From Natronosalvus rutilus (GTDB taxonomy: Archaea; Halobacteriota; Halobacteria; Halobacteriales; Natrialbaceae), in assembly GCF_024204665.1 (NCBI RefSeq), contig NZ_CP100355.1, forward strand, positions 372,001 to 436,000: a stretch of DNA of 64,000 nt, given 5' to 3'. The position numbers were made by a program, and so were the translations under genes. Position 1 is the stretch's first letter. Each line of letters begins with the position of its first letter. The notes below the pieces were generated by a model. It was not told the origin of the DNA. It ran no database searches and saw only the letters and a list, made by a program, of their open reading frames with translations. Shown here in pieces: positions 9,901 to 15,912 of the stretch.

Positions 9901-10665
9901 GACTGCGTTGGCCCCGAGACCGGGCGTGTCACTGCTCGACACGAGCCGGTCCGTCACTTCGACGATCTCGAACGCGTCGACCGCAACGACCGGCTCGAGG
10001 GCCGCACTGATCGCGTCCTTGCCAACGGCGCTTCCGAATACGGCGTCGAAGGCCGTGCCGTACTCGCCGTTTTCGATCGCCTCGCGAGAAGGGGCAGTTC
10101 CGACGAGGTCGAACGCGTCGACGAGCGCCTCGACGACGAGTTGGCCGTTGTTGACCCGTGGGTCGTCGGTGATCGCGAGCCGAACGAGAAACGCGTCGTG
10201 GTCGGCGTCCTGCGGGGGATCGAACCGGGCCAGGATGTCGTCGATTTCGGCATCCGTCGGCGTCGAAACGTCCTCGCTCGTCCTCGTCGTCGAACCGTCC
10301 AGAAAGCTCCGGAGCGTCTCGATCTCCGCCGCCGGATCGCGATCGATTTCGCCGTTCGGGGGTGCTTCCTCGAGCATCGCCTCGAGTTCGTCGACGCCGT
10401 CGAAGATGGCGTCCATGACCTCGGGCGTAATCTCGAGGTCGTCCCGTCGGACGGCATCGAGGACCTCCTCGATGGCGTGTGCGAGGTCGCTCGCACGGGC
10501 GAGACCCATCGCGCCGCAGTTCCCCTTGAGGGTGTGAGCGGTCCGGAAGATGGCCTCCATCGCGTCGTCGTCGTCCGGGTCTCGCTCGAGCGTGAGCAGG
10601 GAGTTGTTCAGTTCCGTGATCTGTTCGTCGCTCTCCTGGGCGAAGTCCGTCCAGTACTCACTCAT
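6955..10665 (-). CDS. cheA: Chemotaxis histidine kinase CheA with very long acidic linker
   Basis: This is the central kinase that autophosphorylates and passes phosphate to CheY and CheB. The start is the ATG at 10665 (MSEYWTDFAQES), which overlaps cheB by 8 nt; the Arg-rich frame upstream is antisense-like and non-native. In order, the 1236 residues contain an HPt domain with phospho-acceptor His44 (RTAHTLKG), a possible response-regulator-binding P2-like domain at about 135-240, and about 600 residues dominated by Asp, Glu and Ser. The dimerisation domain follows from about 862, then the ATPase with HLVRNAVDHGIE, DDGRGLD and SGRGVGMDVV, then a CheW-like P5 domain from about 1108 to the end. 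The linker includes short repeats such as LEDEDLDLE. It is longer than the typical family member because of this linker. Confidence 0.95.
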   Translation of the reverse strand: MSEYWTDFAQESDEQITELNNSLLTLERDPDDDDAMEAIFRTAHTLKGNCGAMGLARASDLAHAIEEVLDAVRRDDLEITPEVMDAIFDGVDELEAMLEEAPPNGEIDRDPAAEIETLRSFLDGSTTRTSEDVSTPTDAEIDDILARFDPPQDADHDAFLVRLAITDDPRVNNGQLVVEALVDAFDLVGTAPSREAIENGEYGTAFDAVFGSAVGKDAISAALEPVVAVDAFEIVEVTDRLVSSSDTPGLGANAVDAVDESLTADDVEGLSSTDAQNLSVDELLEEFDEFDDLDAMVEEVEGEDLDAFDEMGDAGSFDDLLGESASADAPPEGDADDSEAESGPTDRAIAAESADAESASGGGVDDREEVADADDADDADDASAVFAELKNEVEMVGFDELQDELEELEFDEFDSDDEVDMDELLGDDVDVDDNSFLEVEDEFGAEFDEEFDDVDLGSDAEETSDEGVERTDADSEVAAAKSSDLDDAPVELSSDVGVESDAEAQSDEETETGTETGSTPAGADDSIVPTDDDFEAFAFDDADLDLDADDSAAEQPVEASDTDSLEPRATDAEGADELEEADVAALDGVDFGETDDGTDDSESSFGDDSAVDDSGTDRDVEGVALEDEDLDLEDEEMSLEDDALGLEDEDLDLENDLGLESIDRDEVEDDFAVDFGFDPVDDSALEDEQDVSLDDSALEADVDVDEDHDHDLDGDLETPDDTAFVGDQPAPTAFDVDADADDAYAFEDDGGLEASAMDADDLEDFDDFDTLDDLGDADDLGDPDDLDVEAVDSAPGDGIAAGADASSTAAFGAAENRDGGDATAAESNRVYEDVPTMPIPDVGVPETDEEADSESNAEQAQSIRVDIDQVDTLLNLVEGLVTARVRLRHTIEQDDDPKTLRRELDDLDDITAELQDTVMDVRLVPLETVANRLPRTVRDIARDQDKAVTFETEGESVELDRSILDRIGDPLIHLVRNAVDHGIEAPSVREEVGKPREGTVRLTAERARDRVQIRIHDDGRGLDAEELREAAVDADVLAADEAADLDDDEVYDLVFHPGLSTATEVTDVSGRGVGMDVVKRTIEDLDGTVSVDSDPGEGTTITMELPVTVAIADVLFFEIGGEEFGVPIKAVQDIDDARTVETVDGNPVIPSSDSPVPVVELAERLETPESSDPDDGMVIRIRDDVRSVALHCDVVHGQQEVVIKPFEGFMGGLPGLSGATVRGRGEVVTILDVNTL

Positions 10666-11866
10666 CGGTCTCACCGTCCGTGACGAATGCGCCGACGATC
10701 CGATCGACGAGCGCCGACGCGGGAACGACCTCGTCGACGCGACCCGTCCGTATCGCCTGCTGGGGGATACCGAAGACGGGGCTCGTCGCCTCGTCCTGGG
10801 CGATCGTGTGGCCGCCGGCGTCGGCGATGGCCTCGATGCCCGCGGCACCGTCCCGGCCCATTCCGGTCAGGACGACGCCACAGAGCGGGTCGACCACGCG
10901 CTGTGCGGCGGTCTCCATCGTTACGTCGATCGCCGGGCGGACCCCGTGAACGCGCTCGCCGTCGTCGAGGCGAACGCGGAGCGATCCGTTGACGTTGTTC
11001 ACGACCCGGAGATGCTGGCCGCCTCTGGCGATGGCGACGTCGCCGGCGTCGATCCGGTCGCCGTCGCTCGCCTCGAACACGTCGTAGGCACAGATCGCAT
11101 CTAACCGAGTGGCGAGTCGCCGGGTGAAATCCGCCGGCATGTGCTGGACGATCAGCACCTTTGCCTCGAGGTCGGCCGGCAGGTGCGCTAGCAGTTGCTC
11201 GATGATCTTTGGTCCGCCGGTCGACGCACCGATCACGACGGTCGGGTGGTCGAGGGACGTGCCGTCGACAGGGGCCGGCGCGTCCATCGTCGGCGGGGTA
11301 GACGGACCACGAGCAGTTAGCGTGCCCGCGTTTCCAGATTCGAGGACCTCGGTGGTCCCGGTCCCGGTCCCGGCACTGGCGCGAACGCCGCTCGCCGACT
11401 GCGTCGCGTTCACCTGCCGGCGTTCGGTCGCCGTGACCGCGGCCGTCGCGCGCGCGAGCGCCAGCGCCGACACCGGGGCCGCCGAGAGCTCGTCGACCTT
11501 CGCGACGACGGCATCCGTGAGGTGACCGAGGTTCTGCGTCCCCGTACCGTCGGGTTTCTGGAGGACGTCGAGCGCTCCGCAATCGAGTGCTTCGAGGGTC
11601 GCATCTGCCCCGGCCTCTGTGTGTGCACTGAGCACGAGAATCGGCGTGGGATCGTGCGTCATGATGCGCTCGACGGCTTCGATGCCGCCCATGCCCGGCA
11701 TTTCGACGTCCATCGTGATCACGTCGATTGCATCGTCCGACGCGACGGCTTCGATGGCCGCCTCGCCAGTGTCGGCGGTCCGTACGTCGTACCCGGCGTT
11801 GTCGAGCGCGTTACCGACGACTGTTCGCATGAACTGCGAGTCGTCGACAACGAGTACGCCCGTCAT
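10658..11866 (-). CDS. cheB: Protein-glutamate methylesterase/deamidase CheB
   Basis: CheB removes methyl groups from transducers when phosphorylated by CheA. The 402-residue protein has a receiver domain (1-120) with acidic DD at 8-9 and phosphorylation site Asp53 in TMDVEMPGMGG. A linker of about 80 residues rich in Ala, Thr and Gly follows. The esterase domain has Ser215 in GASTGGP, His242 in VQHM and the Asp in TGMGRDGAAG, so the catalytic triad is complete. It overlaps cheY by 4 nt and cheA by 8 nt. Confidence 0.96.
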   Translation of the reverse strand: MTGVLVVDDSQFMRTVVGNALDNAGYDVRTADTGEAAIEAVASDDAIDVITMDVEMPGMGGIEAVERIMTHDPTPILVLSAHTEAGADATLEALDCGALDVLQKPDGTGTQNLGHLTDAVVAKVDELSAAPVSALALARATAAVTATERRQVNATQSASGVRASAGTGTGTTEVLESGNAGTLTARGPSTPPTMDAPAPVDGTSLDHPTVVIGASTGGPKIIEQLLAHLPADLEAKVLIVQHMPADFTRRLATRLDAICAYDVFEASDGDRIDAGDVAIARGGQHLRVVNNVNGSLRVRLDDGERVHGVRPAIDVTMETAAQRVVDPLCGVVLTGMGRDGAAGIEAIADAGGHTIAQDEATSPVFGIPQQAIRTGRVDEVVPASALVDRIVGAFVTDGETDE

Positions 11867-12225
11867 GCCGCAACGACGTCAGCCAGTGCCTTCCGTACGC
11901 TTGGTTCCTCGAACGGCTTCGTGACGTAGCCGTCAGCACCAGCCTTTACGGCGAGTTTCATCTTCTCTCGTTGCCCGACACTCGTACACATGATGACCCG
12001 CGACCGGGGATCGAGTTTCTTGATCGCCGCGGTCGCCTTGATGCCGTTACACTTCGGCATCACGATGTCCATCATGACGATGTCGGGGTTCTGTTCCTTG
12101 TAAAGTTTTACCGCCTCAGCGCCGTTCGACGCCTCTCCAACGATATGGTAATCCTGCTCGAGAATCTGTCGCAGTAGATTACGCATAAAATGGGAGTCGT
12201 CTACGATGAGCACCCCTGTCGACAT
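11863..12225 (-). CDS. cheY: Chemotaxis response regulator CheY
   Basis: This single receiver domain of 120 residues relays the CheA signal to the archaellum switch. The acidic pair Asp9-Asp10, phosphorylation site Asp53 (MMDIVMP), Thr81 and Lys103 (VTKPFE) are all present. It is the first gene of the overlapping che block and has its own promoter-like sequence upstream. The CheF adaptor that links archaeal CheY to the archaellum is not in this window. Confidence 0.96.
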   Translation of the reverse strand: MSTGVLIVDDSHFMRNLLRQILEQDYHIVGEASNGAEAVKLYKEQNPDIVMMDIVMPKCNGIKATAAIKKLDPRSRVIMCTSVGQREKMKLAVKAGADGYVTKPFEEPSVRKALADVVAA

Positions 12226-12262
12226 TTAATTGTACACCAAATTCCGATAGAGATACAACTAC

Positions 12263-12269
12263 CATAAAT
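12263..12269 (-). promoter_or_regulatory. TATA-like box upstream of cheY
   Basis: On the minus strand this reads ATTTATG, about 40 nt before the cheY ATG, which would leave a leader of roughly 12 nt. The surrounding 12226-12300 segment is much more A+T-rich than its flanks. Confidence 0.4.
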
Positions 12270-12373
12270 GCTGTCTCTCGATTATCAGACGTGATAACCG
12301 ACGCCATCGGCCGAATCCTCCGGGTTTTCGGGCGAATACGAATAGGTCTACCGGCCGTTCGGTATCGTGTTTC

Positions 12374-13180
12374 TTACGCTTCGGTTCCGGCTGCTAACAA
12401 AAGCGCCGGCACGTCGAGGATTCCGGTCGCCTCGATCACGACCGTCCCCTCCGTTCGAGACGGCGTCCTGGACGCCTCGTCGTCCTCGTCCTCGAGGACG
12501 AACTCGTCGCTTACGACGGATTCGTCTGAATCCGCGCCAGCGTCCGTTTCCGCAGCCGCCGAACGACGGCGCGAAATTCCCCCCACCGCGGCGGACGAAG
12601 CCGACCCCGAGCCCGGCTTCGACCGACTCCTCGAGAACCGCGACGACCGGTTCCCGCGCCGCGCTCGAGACTCCTGGCGCGGGCGGCGCACGCGTTCGAC
12701 GAGCCCGCAGACGAGCGGGTGGTCGATGGCGCCGCCGGCGACCCCGGGGTCCTCGACCTCGTCGGGTTCCAGGACGTCGTCCTCGGCGACGTTGTGGACG
12801 CCGAGCACTTCGTCGACACGAAGCGCCGCTGGCTGCTGGTCGGTGGGTCGGTCGAGCACGACGAGTCGCTGTGCGGCCGGCGCCGGCCCGACGGGGAAAT
12901 GGACGCGAGTGTCGACGACCGCCGTGATCTCCCCGCGGAGGTCGACCAGCCCCTCGACGGCCGCCGGCGACCGCGGCACCCGCGTGAGGTCCGCGTCTGC
13001 CGGCGGATCCGTGACCGTCTTCACTTCGTCGACGGGAATCGCCAGGCGGTGCTCGCCCAGTCGGACGAAGATGAATCGGACGTGCTCTTCTTCCCTGGCC
13101 GTCGTCTCGTCGGTCGACTGTCGCTCGCTCGGGTCCTCGATGCTGATCCCGAGGAGTCTGTCGGGTAACTCCGGAGCCAT
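12374..13180 (-). CDS. cheW: Chemotaxis adaptor CheW with a charged insertion
   Basis: CheW couples transducers to CheA. The CheW fold begins at about residue 33 (VRFIFVRLGEHRLAIPVDEV) with VEGLVDLRGEITAVVD in the middle, as in the family. Near residue 163, after PLVCGLVER, about 80 residues rich in Arg and Ser and then in Asp and Glu interrupt the fold. The last strand and helix (GTVVIEATGILDVPALL) resume at 245. Total length is 268, against roughly 150-200 usual. The gene has its own promoter and is separated from cheY by about 150 nt, so it may be transcribed separately from the same strand. Confidence 0.93.
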   Translation of the reverse strand: MAPELPDRLLGISIEDPSERQSTDETTAREEEHVRFIFVRLGEHRLAIPVDEVKTVTDPPADADLTRVPRSPAAVEGLVDLRGEITAVVDTRVHFPVGPAPAAQRLVVLDRPTDQQPAALRVDEVLGVHNVAEDDVLEPDEVEDPGVAGGAIDHPLVCGLVERVRRPRQESRARRGNRSSRFSRSRSKPGSGSASSAAVGGISRRRSAAAETDAGADSDESVVSDEFVLEDEDDEASRTPSRTEGTVVIEATGILDVPALLLAAGTEA

Positions 13181-13206
13181 TGTCTGGTCGACTATCTCAG
13201 TCCACC

Positions 13207-13231
13207 ATTAAAACGTTGCCTCTCCGAGAGG
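13207..13231 (-). promoter_or_regulatory. cheW promoter with adjacent inverted repeat
   Basis: On the minus strand TTTTAAT (13207-13213) lies about 30 nt before the cheW ATG, fitting a leaderless start. Just upstream, 13219-13231 is the short inverted repeat CCTCT-CCG-AGAGG, a possible regulator site or chance. Confidence 0.4.
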
Positions 13232-13533
13232 TCACTCGAGGTCGGCGGCTCGAGGAGGTTCCTCGTCGAGATCGATAGGCCGTTACATCGGTCGTAGGGC
13301 GGTCTGAGTGGAGGTTCGGTTTTCGGTTGCCAGACGCCCGATGCCAGATTCCAGATCTCGAATTCGAGAACGCCACCAACTCGAGCGACTGGGTACTCGC
13401 GGACTCGATGGCGGAGGCAAGAACGAGAGCAAGAACCAGAACGGCAGTGCGGGTGAGGGTAAGGGTGAGGATGAGAACAAAAAAACGAGAACGAGAGACG
13501 AAAGGGCCTTAAGTCACGGTCGACTATCCAGAT
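13232..13533. other. Intergenic region without a convincing gene
   Basis: Between the cheW promoter and the SRP RNA the sequence is partly purine-rich (about 13410-13505, GA-rich with a run of seven A). It has several short open frames with non-native composition. A TATA-like CCTTAAGT at 13508-13515 lies about 25 nt before the SRP RNA and is its probable promoter. I see nothing else. Confidence 0.5.
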
Positions 13534-13844
13534 GTGGACTAGGTCGGGCAGTTAGGCCCTGCTCACAACCCACGGTATGGCCTTCAGTGGGGACCGAAGC
13601 CCGCGGGCGTCCGGTCAGACCGCCCGGGGCCCCGGGAGCCAACGTGGAAGCCTCGTCCGTCGGGGACAGCGGTCGACCATGACCGTCCGCAGGGACGACT
13701 CATCGTCGTTAGCCGGCGACAGCCCATCAGGCGCGGAAGCGAGCAGTGGACCGCCGGACACCTGTCGCTCGACGGGTTGCGGGGTGGAGGAGGCAACCAG
13801 GATTCCCCCGGCCGGAACGCCGGGCAACCGCGGGGTCCAACACT
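13534..13844 (+). ncRNA. Archaeal signal recognition particle 7S RNA
   Basis: The hallmark helix 8 is present: TCAGG at 13727-13731, GGAAG at 13735-13739 and AGCAG at 13742-13746. This is the SRP54-binding site seen in SRP RNAs from bacterial 4.5S to human 7S. The 5' part (GGTCGGGCAGTTAGGCCCTGCTCAC) resembles the Alu-like loop region of haloarchaeal 7S RNA. The 5' end GTGGAC can pair with GTCCAACAC at the 3' end. The implied length of about 310 nt matches the family. Ends are approximate. A CCTTTT run at 13853-13858 may end transcription. Confidence 0.88.
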
Positions 13845-13870
13845 CATAACGACCTTTTGTGCTGCGTTGA

Positions 13871-13904
13871 AGCGAGACGCAGAGCGATCACTCTGCGTCT
13901 CGCT
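13871..13904. repeat. Perfect 14-bp inverted repeat (hairpin) after the SRP RNA
   Basis: AGCGAGACGCAGAG (13871-13884) and CTCTGCGTCTCGCT (13891-13904) are exact reverse complements around a 6-nt loop. There is no T-run after it. It could be a processing or termination structure for the SRP transcript. The remaining 13905-14165 region has CGCTCGCTCACTGCGTTCACTCG-like low-complexity sequence common in haloarchaeal intergenic DNA, and no gene. Confidence 0.6.
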
Positions 13905-14165
13905 GTTACTCGGCAAAAGTTCGACCAAAAGCACTCCTCGTTCCCCTCACTACATTCGGGTCACTCGTCGGCCCGCTCGCTCACTGCGTTCACTCGCGGT
14001 AGCAAACTGGTGACCGCCTGCCCTCCCCCGGGTCGCGCCCCGCTCGAGGAACTCGCGGGACGCTCCCGGCCACATACCGTGGGCACAGCTCGAGAGTCAA
14101 CGGGGAACTCGAGTCTCGAGCAGGAGAGCTGCCGAAGCAGTCGAGGCGATCGAAACCTCGTCGAG

Positions 14166-15095
14166 TCAGTCGTCGGCCGTCTCGAGTATCGCCGGATTAC
14201 TGACCTGCAGGCCTCCCTCGAGCGTTCGGATGGGGTAGGGGATGTCGATACCCGCCTCGTCGAATCGCTCCTTGACGCTGGTGACGTACTCTGCACGGGT
14301 ACGGACGAAGTCGGCCCGCGAGGGGTTCGCGATCCAGAACCGCGACTGGAGGCCGACGTCGGAGTCCCCGAGTTCGGTGAGTCGCACCGAGGGGGCGGGG
14401 TTGTCCATGATGTCGGGGTGGTTCTCGGCTTCCTCGACGATGATGTCCGTCGCCTCCTGGATGTCGTCGCCGTAGCCGATTCCGAAGACGAACTTCAGGC
14501 GGAGTTTGTCCGCCTCGACGGGATTTTTCAGGACGCCCTCGGTGAGAAGGCTGTTCGGCACCGTCAGCAGTTCGTTGTCGAATGTGCGAATCCGGGTGAC
14601 GCGCAGGCTGATGTCTTCGACGACGCCCGAATAGGTGCCGTCCTCCCACTCGATCCAGTCCCCGATGCGGAACGGTTTGTCGGTGTAGATGAAGATCCCA
14701 GCGACGAAGTTCGAGATGACGTTCTGGAGCGCGAGACCGACTGCGAGCGCCCCCGCGGCGGCGATTCCGGCCATCGACACGAGGAAGTTTCCGTAGTCGG
14801 CGGCGCCAAACGCGATGGCGACGCCGAGGAAGAGGACCGCGAACCTGGTGACCACCAGCAACGGCTTCTGGGCGTGCCGGTCGAGGCCGCGGCGATCCAT
14901 CGCCCGCTCGACCAGCGGAACGACGACCGCCCGGCCGACGAACCAGACGAGGAGCAGCGTCACCAGGAAGACCAGGCCGCTCTCGAGGGTCGCCGCGAGC
15001 GTCTCGTCGACCCCGGAGAGCCGGTCGAGTTGCTGGCCGATTGGCCCGAGGCCGTCCTGTAGGAGCGTTCTCGCCCCGACCTCGCCGCCGATCAT
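14166..15095 (-). CDS. MscS-family mechanosensitive ion channel
   Basis: This is a small-conductance mechanosensitive channel that releases solutes on hypo-osmotic shock. The 309-residue protein has three N-terminal transmembrane helices (about 40-60, 80-100 and 105-130). The pore helix and beta domain signature GLALQNVISNFVAGIFIYTDKPF is followed by RIGDWIEW and the cytoplasmic vestibule domain. Its ATG overlaps the stop of the YhbY-like gene by 4 nt, so it belongs to the rnp4-yhbY operon even though the functions differ. A second MscS gene lies at 41.3-42.4 kb. Confidence 0.92.
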   Translation of the reverse strand: MIGGEVGARTLLQDGLGPIGQQLDRLSGVDETLAATLESGLVFLVTLLLVWFVGRAVVVPLVERAMDRRGLDRHAQKPLLVVTRFAVLFLGVAIAFGAADYGNFLVSMAGIAAAGALAVGLALQNVISNFVAGIFIYTDKPFRIGDWIEWEDGTYSGVVEDISLRVTRIRTFDNELLTVPNSLLTEGVLKNPVEADKLRLKFVFGIGYGDDIQEATDIIVEEAENHPDIMDNPAPSVRLTELGDSDVGLQSRFWIANPSRADFVRTRAEYVTSVKERFDEAGIDIPYPIRTLEGGLQVSNPAILETADD

Positions 15096-15346
15096 CGATG
15101 GATCACTGCCGTGTGTCCTCGCGTGTCGATCAACTGGGCGTTGACCCGCTCGGCGAGGTCGGCCGCCTTCTCCTCCGTGGAACTGCCCGCTCGAGCCGCC
15201 CGGAGGAACTTGACTTTGACGAGGTTCTCGTTCGCAAGCTGGTCGTTGAGTTCGTCGACCACCGCGTCGACGCCGCTCTTCCCGACCCAGACAGTGACGT
15301 CGAGGTCGTGTGCGCGACGTTTGAGTTCCTGCTCGTGATCGTTCAT
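15092..15346 (-). CDS. YhbY/CRM-domain RNA-binding protein
   Basis: This 84-residue protein is a single CRM domain, a fold that binds RNA and is tied to ribosome assembly. VWVGKSGVDAVVDELNDQL with the loop G-K-S-G, then KVKFLRA and a terminal strand, match the family. The frame is open further upstream, but the ATG at 15346 (MNDHEQELKRRA) gives the standard length. Its position downstream of an RNase P subunit gene fits a role in RNA maturation. Confidence 0.9.
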   Translation of the reverse strand: MNDHEQELKRRAHDLDVTVWVGKSGVDAVVDELNDQLANENLVKVKFLRAARAGSSTEEKAADLAERVNAQLIDTRGHTAVIHR

Positions 15347-15410
15347 GGACCGCTCTATGAGGGCGGGCGGTTTCAATGTTCGCGATTCGAAAAACGCCTC
15401 GACTCCCCCG

Positions 15411-15686
15411 TCACTCGTACGGATAGCGCGCCTGGCTCCCGCAGTCGCAGGTGACGACGACGTGGCCGTCGCGCAGACGAACCCGGGCGTTCTTCCCCGG
15501 GCGAAGGTAGGCGTCACAGGCGTCGCAGGTGAATCGCTTGAACTGTCGCGGAAGTTCGAGCCGATTGCGTTCGGCGATTCGGCGAGCGAGCCTGACGTAG
15601 GCGCTCGCTCGCTCGTCGTCGCCGTCGGCGGCGGCCGCTCGAGCGAGGGCGTGGAGGCGGTCGATTCGCTCGGCGGCGACGCTCAT
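15411..15686 (-). CDS. rnp4: Ribonuclease P protein component 4
   Basis: This is a subunit of archaeal RNase P (Rpr2/Rpp21 family), which trims tRNA 5' ends. The 91-residue protein has an N-terminal helical pair (AAERIDRLHALARAA...YVRLARRIAERNRLELP). A zinc ribbon follows with FTCDACDAYLRPG and VTCDCGSQ, giving four metal-binding cysteines (CxxC and CxC). The ATG at 15686 is chosen because the upstream frame is Arg/Pro-rich and has no similarity. Confidence 0.93.
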   Translation of the reverse strand: MSVAAERIDRLHALARAAAADGDDERASAYVRLARRIAERNRLELPRQFKRFTCDACDAYLRPGKNARVRLRDGHVVVTCDCGSQARYPYE

Positions 15687-15912
15687 CGTCGGGTCGTTCG
15701 GCCGTCTCCTGTAATTAGGTACCGAAATCCGGCGACCTCGAGAGCGATGCGGGCACGGCGTCGGCCGTGACTTCGGTCGCGGCGGAAAGGCGACGACCGC
15801 ATCCGCGTGTCGATGCCGCAATACTGTTATACGGGCCCCGGTGAACTACTCGTGAGAACAGACCGTGATTCCCAGTGGGACAGCGACCGCCGACGGCGGA
15901 GATGCGACCGCG

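Noticed and set aside
8270-10537. 755-residue Ser-rich open frame antisense to cheA
   Set aside because: It is the antisense shadow of the Asp/Glu-rich CheA linker (GAC/GAG read as TCG/CTC). It has no domain and overlaps a certain gene.
13577-13934. Short open frames over 13.58-13.93 kb
   Set aside because: They overlap the SRP RNA, whose helix 8 motif and end pairing are much stronger evidence.
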